This document shows, piece by piece, positions 36,708 to 46,060 of a DNA stretch of 64,000 bases. This DNA is from Methylotuvimicrobium alcaliphilum 20Z (GTDB lineage: Bacteria > Pseudomonadota > Gammaproteobacteria > Methylococcales > Methylomonadaceae): positions 4,588,001 through 4,652,000 of the forward strand of contig NC_016112.1 in assembly GCF_000968535.2 (NCBI RefSeq), given 5' to 3'. A program made the position numbers and the translations under genes. Within the stretch, counting starts at the first letter, position 1, and every line of letters starts with the position of its first letter. The notes under the pieces were generated by a model. That model was not told the DNA's origin. It saw nothing but the letters and a program-made list of their open reading frames with translations, and ran no database searches.

Positions 36708-39242
36708 ATGAACAAACTCGTTCTTGCCATGATTGCCCTATCGGTTCTCACGGCGCTTATTTTCATTTTTTACTTGAAAAACGAGGGCTCGGCACCAGCC
36801 TTCGTCGAAACCGGTCGGCAATCTTCCGAAGAACGACAAAACGATGGTCGCCGCGGCGCCTTGGTCGACCAGGTCGTCTTTACCCAGCAAGGCGATATCG
36901 GGCAGGTAGTCAGCCTGATCGAGAGCGGCAGCCATCATATTTTCACGCAGGGCATCACCAGCACCACGGTTTTTCAGCGTCTGCGCGATTCGAAAAACGC
37001 CGACTACGATATTTCCTACGGTAGCTCGGTAGAACTGACCCTCAATCCGACAGGTCCCCATTTCGCCAATGGCGAACTCAATCCCTTTCATGTTCCGGCG
37101 ATACGCGAAGCCCTCAATCAACTGATCAACCGCCGCTATATTGCCGAAGAAATCTACGGCGGATTGGCTGTCCCACGTTTTCTCCCACTGAGCACCGCAT
37201 TTCCGGACTATGCGCATTTGGCCGACGTTGCCAGAGCTTTAGAACTACGTTATCAACACGATCCCGAAGCCGCCAGACAAATCATCGATAGGGAAATGCA
37301 GTCTTTGGGTGCTCGATTCGAACAAGGCCGCTGGTGGTATCAAGACAGGCCGGTACGTTTGCGTCTATTGATCCGAACCGAAGATGCACGCAAAAATATC
37401 GGCGACTATATTGGCGCGCTGCTCGAGAATCTCGGGTTCGAAATCAGCTACCTCTATCGCACTGCCGCCGAAGCTTCACGAATTTGGCTTGCCGGCGATC
37501 CCCATGCCGGCCATTGGCATCTGTACACTGGCGGTTGGGTTGCCAGCCGGATTGAGCGCGATCTAACCGATAATTTCAGCTATTATTACACGTCCAAAGG
37601 GCGCGCCGACCCTTTATGGCAGGCTTATCGCCCTTCGGCTGAATTCGACGAGATTGCCGACCGCTTGCAACGCCGCGATTATCGCACTTGGCCGGAGCGT
37701 CGGGCTTTAATGAGCCGGGCATTGCAATTGGCTCTGGAAGATTCCGTACGGGTATGGCTGGTGGATCAAATCAATGCCTGGCCCCGGGCTCATAATGTTA
37801 GACTGGCGGTGGATCTAGCCGGCGGTGTTTCCGCCTCTGCACTGTGGCCCTATACCTTACGATTCGACGATCGAGTCGGCGGAAACATGGTGATCGGCTC
37901 GCCCGGCTTGTTAACGGAACCTTGGAATCCGGTTGCCGGCAGCAATTGGATCTTCGACCAAAAAATCATCCGTGCCCTACAAGACCCGCCTTTGTTGCCG
38001 GACCCATTCACCGGCCTGTATTGGCCCCAGCAGATCCAGTCGGCCGACGTCACAGTCCAATATGGCGTGCCTTTGATCATCAGTCACGATTGGCTGACGA
38101 TACACCGAGCCGAAACCATAAACGTTCCCGGCAATGCCTGGATTGACTGGAATAGTCATGACAAGCGCTTCATCACGGTCGCCGAAAAACACCCCGATGG
38201 CCTTGAGGCGCGCGGCCGCATTCGTATTCGCTATAAGGACGATTATTGGCAACGGCGCTGGCACGACGGAAGCACGTTATCCCTGGCCGATTTACTGCTA
38301 CCGTGGATTCTTAGCTTCGAGCGGGCCGATCCGAACAGTCCGTTGTACGACATCGCGCATGTGCCCAATTTCGAATCCTTTCAGCGTCATTTCCGGGGAT
38401 GGCGTATCGTCTCGAAACAACCGCTGATTATCGACATCTATAGCGATCAAATTCATCCCGACGCCGAAGTTACGGTTGCCGACAAGAGTCCTAGCGTCTT
38501 GCCTTGGCATAGCTTGGCGCTGGGCATTTTAGCCGAACAAAACGAGCGTCTGGCTTTTTCCTCGCACAAGGCCGACCGGTTGCAAGTCGACTGGTTGAGC
38601 CTAGTATCCGGCCCCAGCTTGCCGATCTTGCAGCAATTGCTCGAATCGGCTAGGCTTGAAGGCTTTATTCCTTTTGCCTCGCTGCTGAAACACTATTTGA
38701 GCTCCGGCGAAGCGGAAGAACGTTATCAAGCATTGAAAGACTGGTATGCCGAACGCGGTCATTTTTGGGTTGGCAATGGGCCTTTTTATCTGCATTCGGT
38801 GCATCCGCTCGAAGGCAGTATCGTGCTTCGCCGTAACGAAGATTTTCCGGACCCCGCCGACAAATGGCTGCGCTTCGTTCAACCGGAAATCCCCGAATTG
38901 GTCATGGACGGCCCGATTCTCGTCAATGTCGGTCAACCTGCGACATTCGACTTGCAAGTCACATTTCAAGGAAAGCCCTATCCGTTAAACGCCATCGACG
39001 AAGTCATCTTTTTATTGTTTGACGGCGATGGCAAACTTTCGTTTAAAGGTAAGGCTGAACCGTCCGAGAACGGCATTTGGCGAGTCAATTTGACGGCAAG
39101 GCAAATTTCTCGGCTCGGTGCCGGGGCCAATAGTCTGGAACTGGCGGTTAAATCCAACCGTATCGCGCTGCCGTCGTTCGCTTCTCACGGCTTCGCAACC
39201 TTACCCGCCGACGAATCGATTCCCGAAGGTATCGAACCATGA
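36708..39242 (+). CDS. ABC-type peptide/nickel transporter substrate-binding protein (SBP family 5), large and rearranged
   Basis: A protein of about 844 residues with an N-terminal membrane anchor (LVLAMIALSVLTALIFIFY). Family 5 features are present but in unusual order. A segment like the normally C-terminal lobe (VPAIREALNQLINRRYIAEEIYGG, in part) comes at about 120-145. Features of the normally N-terminal lobe (LLTEPWNPVAGS; RWHDGSTLSLADLLLPWILSF) come at about 400-550. WVGNGPFYLHSVHPLEGS follows near 690. It is much longer than OppA/DppA (about 540). ATG 36708 is used; an in-frame GTG lies 9 nt upstream. Its stop overlaps the permease start. It presumably binds peptides or a similar ligand. 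Confidence 0.85.
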   Translation: MNKLVLAMIALSVLTALIFIFYLKNEGSAPAFVETGRQSSEERQNDGRRGALVDQVVFTQQGDIGQVVSLIESGSHHIFTQGITSTTVFQRLRDSKNADYDISYGSSVELTLNPTGPHFANGELNPFHVPAIREALNQLINRRYIAEEIYGGLAVPRFLPLSTAFPDYAHLADVARALELRYQHDPEAARQIIDREMQSLGARFEQGRWWYQDRPVRLRLLIRTEDARKNIGDYIGALLENLGFEISYLYRTAAEASRIWLAGDPHAGHWHLYTGGWVASRIERDLTDNFSYYYTSKGRADPLWQAYRPSAEFDEIADRLQRRDYRTWPERRALMSRALQLALEDSVRVWLVDQINAWPRAHNVRLAVDLAGGVSASALWPYTLRFDDRVGGNMVIGSPGLLTEPWNPVAGSNWIFDQKIIRALQDPPLLPDPFTGLYWPQQIQSADVTVQYGVPLIISHDWLTIHRAETINVPGNAWIDWNSHDKRFITVAEKHPDGLEARGRIRIRYKDDYWQRRWHDGSTLSLADLLLPWILSFERADPNSPLYDIAHVPNFESFQRHFRGWRIVSKQPLIIDIYSDQIHPDAEVTVADKSPSVLPWHSLALGILAEQNERLAFSSHKADRLQVDWLSLVSGPSLPILQQLLESARLEGFIPFASLLKHYLSSGEAEERYQALKDWYAERGHFWVGNGPFYLHSVHPLEGSIVLRRNEDFPDPADKWLRFVQPEIPELVMDGPILVNVGQPATFDLQVTFQGKPYPLNAIDEVIFLLFDGDGKLSFKGKAEPSENGIWRVNLTARQISRLGAGANSLELAVKSNRIALPSFASHGFATLPADESIPEGIEP

Positions 39243-40357
39243 ACCCTAGCCAAAACCCAAGTATTCCGAACAAAGCGGAGGGATTGCTTCGCGATCTCAA
39301 ATTGATGCTGTTATTGACCGGCAAACGCATTATTGCGTTGGTGCTGATGGTTTTGATCGGCGTTTATCTGACCATATTGATTGCCAACATGGGAGGGCGC
39401 GTGGACGAATTGCGCCTGGTGCAAATCCGCAGCGAAATTTCCGAAGCCGTGCGCGGCAACTTGTCTTTCCGCGAACTCGACAGCGAGGAGCGCAATCGGC
39501 TGATACAAAGCCGCGTCGACTTGGAAGTTCAAAGGCTGAATCTGGACCGGCCTTTCCTGCTGCGTAGTTTCAATTATCTTTACCGTGCAATGCTGCTGGA
39601 TCTGGGGCGCGCCGAACAAATGCACAGCGACAAGGGTTCGCGCGAAGTCCATGCTATCATCCTCGAGCGCTTGCCGGCCACCTTGCTGCTGTTCGGCACG
39701 GCTAATCTGCTGATTTTTTTCTTGTCCGTCTATATCGCCTTATGGCTGTCCCGGCACTACGGCAGTTTCATGGATCGCATCGTCATTGTTTTGGCTCCGA
39801 CTTCAGCGGCACCGGCTTGGTTTTATGGCATCTTTTTGATTCTATGCTTTGCTTTCCTTTTACCGATTCTGCCTGCCGGCGGCATGGTGCAAGCACCGCC
39901 GCCGGAAAACAATTGGAACTATACGCTCAGTGTGTTGAAACACATGGCTTTGCCGGTTCTGGCCATGCTGCTGTCGCAAATTTTCATTTCAATCTATTCC
40001 TGGCGAACCTTCTTTTTAATTCACTCCAGCGAAGATTACGTGGAAATGGCCAGAGCAAAAGGCCTGCCTTCCCGGATGATCGAGCGTCGCTATATCTTGC
40101 GGCCGACGCTCGCGCCGGTCATTACTAGTTTCATGCTAATGCTGATCAGCATGTGGAGCGGCGCAATCATTTTAGAACGAACCTTCAGTTGGCCGGGTCT
40201 CGGCACCTTGATCTTTCAAGCTATCGGCCATCATGATACTCCGGTCATCATCGGTTCGGTGGTGATCTTCGCATATTTGCTGGCCTTCTCCATCCTGGTG
40301 CTGGACATCGTGTACGGCATCGTCGATCCGCGCGTACGTATTGGAGCCTCCCGATGA
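39239..40357 (+). CDS. ABC transporter permease, DppB-like
   Basis: A 372-residue permease of the OppB/DppB type. A first helix (IALVLMVLIGVYLTILIANMGG) is followed by a long periplasmic or cytoplasmic insertion (about 45-130) and then the five-helix BPD_transp_1 domain with the coupling-loop motif EDYVEMARAKGLPSRMIERRY. GAIILERTFSWPGLG near the end is characteristic of DppB. Start and stop overlap the neighbouring genes by 4 nt, so translation is coupled. Confidence 0.95.
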   Translation: MNPSQNPSIPNKAEGLLRDLKLMLLLTGKRIIALVLMVLIGVYLTILIANMGGRVDELRLVQIRSEISEAVRGNLSFRELDSEERNRLIQSRVDLEVQRLNLDRPFLLRSFNYLYRAMLLDLGRAEQMHSDKGSREVHAIILERLPATLLLFGTANLLIFFLSVYIALWLSRHYGSFMDRIVIVLAPTSAAPAWFYGIFLILCFAFLLPILPAGGMVQAPPPENNWNYTLSVLKHMALPVLAMLLSQIFISIYSWRTFFLIHSSEDYVEMARAKGLPSRMIERRYILRPTLAPVITSFMLMLISMWSGAIILERTFSWPGLGTLIFQAIGHHDTPVIIGSVVIFAYLLAFSILVLDIVYGIVDPRVRIGASR

Positions 40358-41682
40358 GATACTGGAGCGAACGACTGTGGGAACTGCGCCGTTATCCTTC
40401 CGCGTTACTCGGCATGGCGATCATTTTCTGTTTAGTCGGTTTATCGATTGTTACGGTTATCGCAATACCTTATGACGAAGCCCTCGATCGTTGGCGCGGA
40501 GGCGACTATTGGCGCATGCATCCGCGAAATGCCGAACCGGTATGGCTGGATCGACTGAAAGGCGGTAATAAGCCTAAAACGTTGATTATTTCCAGCCATG
40601 ACGCCGAAACCGAATCGGTGACTTTCTCCGGCGGTAGACGCTTGAGAATACCCTTACATTTCGACTACGATTTTTCCGAATTCCCGAGTGAAATCAACTT
40701 GTTTCTGAAGTCAGAAAAGCACACCCGGGAACCCTTTGCCCGACTGACTTGGCATACCCCCGACGGGCGCGAAATTCCCTTAGGAGGACGTCGTATCACG
40801 GCCAACGACCGTTTTTCGCTATCCCAGGATTGGGCATTGGAACGCCGCCTTGGCCTACTCCCCCATGTGGGTTTGCTGGCGCGGCCCGGCACCGATTCGC
40901 CAAAAGTTTTACCCGGACGCTACACGCTGGTCTTGGATGCAGTATTATTCGACGAAGCCGCCGAAATCACCGCCGAACTGGTTGTTTATGGGCGCGTTCA
41001 CGGCCTCGCCGGTACCGATCATCAGCGCCGCGATTTGCTGCTCGCGCTGCTGTGGGGTACGCCGATCGCGCTGGCTTTCGGCCTCTTGGCGGCAGTCGGC
41101 ACGACGCTGACGACCTTAGTAATCGCAGCGGCCGGGGTTTGGTTCGGCGGGCGCCTCGATGCCGCCATACAACGGCTCACTGAGATCAACATGATTTTAC
41201 CGCTGCTGCCGATACTGGTCATGGTCGGAACGCTCTATTCAACCAGCATTTGGCTGATGCTGGGCGTCGTGGTGCTGCTCGGCATCTTCAGCGCCAGCGC
41301 CAAAATGTACCGGGCCATGCTGCTGCCGATACGCGAGTCTCCCTACATTCAGGCCGCGCAAGCCTACGGCGCCAGCGATAGCCGCATCATCTTGCATTAC
41401 TTGGTCCCGCGCATCCTGCCGGTGCTGATTCCTACCTTTGTGACGCTGATCCCAGCCTTCGTTTTTTTGGAGGCCTCGTTGGCGGTGCTAGGGCTCGGCG
41501 ATCCGGTGCTGCCGACTTGGGGCAAAGTGCTCAATGACGCGCAAAACGAAAGTGCTCTGTACAATCACTATTATTATTGGGTGCTGGCTCCGGCTTTGCT
41601 GCTGATGCTGACAGGTCTCGGTTTTGCCTTGCTCGGTTTTGCGCTGGATCGCGTGTTCAACCCCAGGCTACGGCGGATCTAA
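40354..41682 (+). CDS. ABC transporter permease, DppC-like, with a large extracytoplasmic insertion
   Basis: A 442-residue permease, well above the usual 280-300 for DppC. After the first helix (LGMAIIFCLVGLSIVTVIAI) an insertion of about 160 residues precedes the transmembrane domain. It contains a beta-rich segment (GRRLRIPLHFDYDFSEFPSEIN, in part; GRYTLVLDAVLFDEAAEITAELVVYG). The C-terminal BPD_transp_1 domain has the coupling loop AAQAYGASDSRIILHYLVP and LEASLAVLGLGDPVLPTWG, typical of DppC. It pairs with the DppB-like permease. The inserted domain has no function I can assign. Confidence 0.93.
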   Translation: MRYWSERLWELRRYPSALLGMAIIFCLVGLSIVTVIAIPYDEALDRWRGGDYWRMHPRNAEPVWLDRLKGGNKPKTLIISSHDAETESVTFSGGRRLRIPLHFDYDFSEFPSEINLFLKSEKHTREPFARLTWHTPDGREIPLGGRRITANDRFSLSQDWALERRLGLLPHVGLLARPGTDSPKVLPGRYTLVLDAVLFDEAAEITAELVVYGRVHGLAGTDHQRRDLLLALLWGTPIALAFGLLAAVGTTLTTLVIAAAGVWFGGRLDAAIQRLTEINMILPLLPILVMVGTLYSTSIWLMLGVVVLLGIFSASAKMYRAMLLPIRESPYIQAAQAYGASDSRIILHYLVPRILPVLIPTFVTLIPAFVFLEASLAVLGLGDPVLPTWGKVLNDAQNESALYNHYYYWVLAPALLLMLTGLGFALLGFALDRVFNPRLRRI

Positions 41683-41684
41683 CG

Positions 41685-43694
41685 ATGACAGAACCCCTGC
41701 TCAAAGTCGAAGATCTGCGGCTTGCCTATCAAACCGAACGCGGCATCGTCACTGCAGTAGACGGCCTGAACTTCGAAATCCAGCGCAACGAAGCACTGGT
41801 GGTGCTGGGCGAGTCGGGTTGCGGCAAAAGCTCGTTGGCCAAGGCCCTGTTGCGGGTACTACCGCGCAATGTCAAACACCATTCGGGCCGGGTGCTGCTC
41901 GACGGCATCGACATCATGGCCCTGAGTCCCGAGCGCTTTCGCCGTGAAATCCAATGGCTGCGTATTTCGCTGGTGATGCAGGCTTCGATGAACGCTTTGA
42001 ATCCGGTCATGCGAGTCGGCGAGCAAGTGGCCGAACCCTTGTGTGTGCATCGCGGCTGGTCCCCGCACAAAGCCATGGCCCGCGCCGGGGAAGTGTTCGA
42101 ACTGGTCGGTGTGTCCGGCGATTTTTTAAGGCGTTATCCTTTCGAACTTTCCGGCGGCATGCGCCAACGGGTAGTGCTGGCGATGGCCTTGGTCGCGGAA
42201 CCGGAACTGGTGATCATGGACGAGCCGACTTCGGCGTTGGACGTTCTGACGCAGGCCGGCATCATGAATCGATTGAAACGCATCAAGCGGGAACTGGGCA
42301 CCAGCTTCATGCTGATTACTCACGACGTCGCCACGTCCAGCGAAATCGCCGATCGCATCGCGCTGATGTATGCGGGTCAAATCGTGGAACTTAGCAGTAC
42401 CGCGCAGTTTTTTGCAAAACCGGCCCATCCTTACGGAAAGCTGTTGATGAATAGTGTCCCGCGCCTGCATCAGACCCGGCAACCCGATCACATTCCAGGT
42501 CAACCGCCGAATCTGATGCTGCTGCCTTCGGGCTGCCGTTTCGCCGATCGTTGCCCCGTCCGATTCGACCGCTGCGATGAAGACCCTATGCCGATAGCCT
42601 TGTCGAAACGAAACGAAGTCCGTTGTTGGCTTTATGCGGACCCTACCGAAACAACCAACCCTCGGGAGTTGATTAAAACCCCGACTCCCGTTTTGGAAAC
42701 ACAGCCGTTAAGCAAAGAGGTTTTGGTTACTGCACAAGACCTGCATACCTGGTTCGAATTAAAGCAATGGGGATTTATCCGGGCGGGCTATGTCCGCGCG
42801 GTGAATGGCGTAAATTTCCATCTCTATCGCGGCGAGGCGGTTGCCTTCGTCGGCGAAAGCGGTTGCGGCAAAAGCTCCTTGGCGCGCACCTTACTCGGTC
42901 TGCATAAGCCGACTCAAGGCGAAGTCGTCTTCGAAGGCCGACACATGCATACCTTAAATAAGCATGAACTCAAGCAATACCGGGCGCGAGTCGGCTATGT
43001 GCAGCAAGACCCTTTCGGCGCGCTACCGCCCTTCATGACGATCCGCCGCGCCTTGAGTGAGCCGCTGATCATTCACGGCGTCAAAGACCGCCAGGAACGT
43101 GAAACGCGGATACGGGCTGCACTGGAAGAGGTGCGCTTGTCGCCAGCCGACGATTATTTGCCGAAGTTTCCGCACATGCTCAGCGGCGGTCAGCAACAGC
43201 GAGTCGTCATTGCCCGGTCGTTGATTTTACAACCAGCGATGATCATCGCGGACGAACCGGTCTCGATGCTCGACGCCTCGGTGCGCGTCGAGATCCTGCG
43301 CCTGCTCCGTACGATACAAAGCAAGCGCGAGCTGACGCTGGCCTTCATCACGCACGATTTATCGACCGTGCGGCATTTCGCCGACCGCATTTTCGTGATG
43401 TACGGAGGCCGCATCGTCGAAGCAGCCACTGTTGACGACCTGCTCGACTTTCCTCAGCATCCCTATACGCAAGCCTTGCTAGCGGCCACCGCCGACCCCG
43501 ATGCCGAGAATGCCGCTCAAGAACGAGAACTACCGGGCGGCGAACCGCCCAGTCTGCTGCACCCGCCGCCTGGTTGCCACTTTCATCCGCGCTGCCCGCA
43601 TGCCATCGAAGGGCTGTGCGATGTAGAAGAACCGCCGGAGTTCGAACCGCGCGCCGTTCACTATTCGGCGTGTTGGTTGCATAAGGATACATAA
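41685..43694 (+). CDS. Fused DppD-DppF-type ABC ATPase
   Basis: A 669-residue protein with two complete ABC modules. Module 1 has Walker A GESGCGKSSLAKA, signature LSGGMRQR and Walker B LVIMDEPTSALDV, followed by an oligo_HPY-like Cys-containing tail (GCRFADRCPVRFDRCDE). Module 2 has Walker A GESGCGKSSLARTLL, signature LSGGQQQR and Walker B MIIADEPVSMLDA, with a similar tail (GCHFHPRCPHAIEGLC). The start MTEPLLKVEDLRLAY lies 2 nt after the DppC-like stop; a longer frame from 41577 inside the permease gene is rejected. It powers the importer as a single-chain heterodimer equivalent. Confidence 0.94.
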   Translation: MTEPLLKVEDLRLAYQTERGIVTAVDGLNFEIQRNEALVVLGESGCGKSSLAKALLRVLPRNVKHHSGRVLLDGIDIMALSPERFRREIQWLRISLVMQASMNALNPVMRVGEQVAEPLCVHRGWSPHKAMARAGEVFELVGVSGDFLRRYPFELSGGMRQRVVLAMALVAEPELVIMDEPTSALDVLTQAGIMNRLKRIKRELGTSFMLITHDVATSSEIADRIALMYAGQIVELSSTAQFFAKPAHPYGKLLMNSVPRLHQTRQPDHIPGQPPNLMLLPSGCRFADRCPVRFDRCDEDPMPIALSKRNEVRCWLYADPTETTNPRELIKTPTPVLETQPLSKEVLVTAQDLHTWFELKQWGFIRAGYVRAVNGVNFHLYRGEAVAFVGESGCGKSSLARTLLGLHKPTQGEVVFEGRHMHTLNKHELKQYRARVGYVQQDPFGALPPFMTIRRALSEPLIIHGVKDRQERETRIRAALEEVRLSPADDYLPKFPHMLSGGQQQRVVIARSLILQPAMIIADEPVSMLDASVRVEILRLLRTIQSKRELTLAFITHDLSTVRHFADRIFVMYGGRIVEAATVDDLLDFPQHPYTQALLAATADPDAENAAQERELPGGEPPSLLHPPPGCHFHPRCPHAIEGLCDVEEPPEFEPRAVHYSACWLHKDT

Positions 43695-43714
43695 TGGTGA
43701 AATGCTGTTTGAGT

Positions 43715-44344
43715 TTAATTGCTCAAACGGTCACCAATAGCCTCGATTGCAACAGTCAGCGCTCGAACGACCGTTTCTTCGGTCATGCTTGGCAGCAGTC
43801 CGGCTCGTTTTGTATTGGCGACTTGTTCCGGCAAATAAGGGACATGAATAAAACCAACTCGTATCGGCAGGTTTTGGCATTCGACATAATGGAGTGTCGA
43901 ATAAAAAAGTTCGTTACAGACAAAAGCTCCCGCTGAATTGGAAAGATACGCTGAAATACCCTCTGTTTTGATCTGCTCGACCATGTTTTCAACCGGAATC
44001 GAAGCCGGGTAGGAGGCAGGACCTTCAATGGCAATCAATGCATTCTTAGGTTGATTACCTTCATTATCCTGTTTTCTGGCGTTAATCCGATTTTTGGCCA
44101 AACATTCCATACGAATGGCATTGCTACCGCCCGCTTGACCAACACCGATCACGACAGAGGGTTGATGGTGCTCAATTTGACTTTGCACGATCGCCGACGC
44201 TTTTCCGAACACGGTCGGAATTTCGTGGGCAATCACTTCAAAGCCACCGATGATCGTATTATTTAAATGGCGAACGGCTTTCCATGAAGGATTAATGATC
44301 TCTCCTGCAAAAGGATCGAAGCCTGTTATTAATAACTTAGCCAT
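43715..44344 (-). CDS. pcp: Pyroglutamyl-peptidase I
   Basis: A 209-residue cysteine peptidase C15 removing N-terminal pyroglutamate from peptides. The catalytic triad Glu80 (IRMECLAKN), Cys143 (SAGAFVCNELFY) and His167 (GFIHVPYLPEQ) is intact and spaced as in the family. The ATG at 44344 sits at the tip of a degenerate RptA end (TTTTGATCTGTGATGG), as with the ABC ATPase at 35257. A GTG codon lies 3 nt upstream in frame. The gene converges with the peptide transporter operon, a sensible functional neighbour. A short GTTTGAG/CTCAAAC hairpin lies at the convergent stops. Confidence 0.95.
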   Translation of the reverse strand: MAKLLITGFDPFAGEIINPSWKAVRHLNNTIIGGFEVIAHEIPTVFGKASAIVQSQIEHHQPSVVIGVGQAGGSNAIRMECLAKNRINARKQDNEGNQPKNALIAIEGPASYPASIPVENMVEQIKTEGISAYLSNSAGAFVCNELFYSTLHYVECQNLPIRVGFIHVPYLPEQVANTKRAGLLPSMTEETVVRALTVAIEAIGDRLSN

Positions 44345-44436
44345 CACAGATCAAAATTCAGCGCCGGGGGCCCGCGTCAAAGGACGCCGTAAATACGTCC
44401 CTGTAGGCGCTATGACAGCATCCATGCTGTCATAGC
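44342..44436. repeat. RptA copy 6, truncated
   Basis: One end (CATCACAGATCAAAATTC) through GTCAAAGGACGCCGTAAATA and CATCCATGCTGTCATAG is preserved; the other half is missing. It overlaps the start of pcp. Confidence 0.65.
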
Positions 44437-44469
44437 CTAAGCCGATCATCCCGGCCAATAGAGACAAAT

Positions 44470-44486
44470 GGTGCGCGATGCGCACC
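44470..44486. repeat. Perfect hairpin downstream of zwf
   Basis: GGTGCGC-GAT-GCGCACC, a 7-bp stem with a triloop, 15 nt past the zwf stop. No T run follows, so it is not a clear intrinsic terminator. Confidence 0.5.
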
Positions 44487-44500
44487 CTACAAGATTGAGC

Positions 44501-45970
44501 TTACTCTTCCCAAGCCCGTCCGTCACGCGCCAACAATGCCACCGACGCGACCGGCCCCCAGCTTCCTGCGGAATAGGGTTTTGGCGCAATTTTTCTACGC
44601 GCCCAAGCATCTTGTATTGAATCGACCCATGCCCAAGCCTGTTCGATTTCCTGCCGACTCAGGAACAAGGTCGGGTCGCCCCGCATTGCTTCCAAAATCA
44701 GCCGCTCGTAACCGCCGAAAAACGGGCTGTTTTTGAACGTTTCAGAAAAGCTCAAATCCAGTTTATTCTGCTGTAACGTGATACTACCGCCGATTCCGGG
44801 TACCTTATTGAGCATTTCGATTTCCACGCCTTCTTTCGGTTGCAAATGAATGATCAATTTATTCGGCGGCAATTCGCGGTAACTGTCCTTGAAGATATTG
44901 TGTGGCAAACGCTTGAAATAAACGACGATTTCGGTGCGCTTATTTTGCATGCGCTTGCCGGTACGCAGATATATCGGCACTCCGGCCCAGCGCCAATTAT
45001 CGATATCGACACGCACCGCGACGAAACTTTCGGTGGTACTCTCCTTATCGGCACCTTCCTCCTCGGTATAGCCCGGCACGGCTTGTCCTTTCATATAACC
45101 GGCGGTGTATTGCCCGCGCACGGTGACTTCTTCGACATTGTCGGCGGTAATCGGACGCAAGGCTTTCAACACCTTGATTTTTTCGCTATGAATGCTTTCG
45201 GCTTCCAGCGACGCGGGCGGTTCCATTGTGATAAAGGTCAGGATCTGCAATAAATGATTTTGCAGCATATCCCGTAGTTGCCCGGTTTTATCGAAATACT
45301 CCCAACGGCCCTCGATTCCGACTTCCTCGCCAACGGTAATTTGAATGTGGTCGATAGTATTGTGATTCCAATTGGTCGTAAAAATCGAATTGGCAAATCG
45401 TAAGGCCAACAGATTCAGAACCGTTTCCTTGCCTAAATAATGATCGATACGGAATACCTGATCCTCGTTAAACACTTCAGCAACGGCATCGTTGATTTCC
45501 CGATTGGATTTCAGATCGTTGCCGATCGGTTTTTCCATCACCACTCGCGATTCTCGAGTCAAAATTTTTGCTTTATCGAGACCCTGGCAAATATTTTTGA
45601 ACAAAAACGGCGCGACAGCTAAATAATTGACCAGCACTCTGGATTTGGAATCGATGACCGCATTCAATTGTTTATATTGATCGAGCTGAGTTAGGTCGAT
45701 CATGAGATATTGCATTCGAGCCGAGTAACGCTGCCAGACTTCATCCTCGATCGTCTCATTAAGATAAGACTGTAAACTTTTCCTAGCAACTTTAACGAAG
45801 CCGCCCTCTTCGAGAGCATGCCGGTCAATACCGATGATACGAGTCTCGGGCTCGATCAATTCGGATTTTTCGAGCCGATATAACGAAATTAATAATTTGC
45901 GTGTCGATAAATCGCCTAACGCGCCATATATGACCAGGTCGCAAGGTTTGAATTTTTGATTTGATTTCAT
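44501..45970 (-). CDS. zwf: Glucose-6-phosphate 1-dehydrogenase
   Basis: A 489-residue enzyme oxidising glucose 6-phosphate to 6-phosphogluconolactone with NAD(P)+. The coenzyme loop is YGALGDLSTRKLL (a variant of the usual GASGDLAxRKL, with Leu for Ser). The signature RIDHYLGKETV carries the catalytic His/Lys region. EKPIGNDLKSN and RTGKRM, for substrate binding, are present. The length is standard. pgl, edd and gnd are not adjacent. In ribulose-monophosphate methylotrophs this enzyme starts the dissimilatory cycle, an inference about the host rather than something shown here. Confidence 0.97.
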   Translation of the reverse strand: MKSNQKFKPCDLVIYGALGDLSTRKLLISLYRLEKSELIEPETRIIGIDRHALEEGGFVKVARKSLQSYLNETIEDEVWQRYSARMQYLMIDLTQLDQYKQLNAVIDSKSRVLVNYLAVAPFLFKNICQGLDKAKILTRESRVVMEKPIGNDLKSNREINDAVAEVFNEDQVFRIDHYLGKETVLNLLALRFANSIFTTNWNHNTIDHIQITVGEEVGIEGRWEYFDKTGQLRDMLQNHLLQILTFITMEPPASLEAESIHSEKIKVLKALRPITADNVEEVTVRGQYTAGYMKGQAVPGYTEEEGADKESTTESFVAVRVDIDNWRWAGVPIYLRTGKRMQNKRTEIVVYFKRLPHNIFKDSYRELPPNKLIIHLQPKEGVEIEMLNKVPGIGGSITLQQNKLDLSFSETFKNSPFFGGYERLILEAMRGDPTLFLSRQEIEQAWAWVDSIQDAWARRKIAPKPYSAGSWGPVASVALLARDGRAWEE

Positions 45971-46060
45971 TGAATTTGATGAAGAATAAACCGATTTTCG
46001 GCTACTTAATTAGATTTGAAAAAAAATGAAAGAAAAATTGGAACCGTTTCCCTACGTTCA

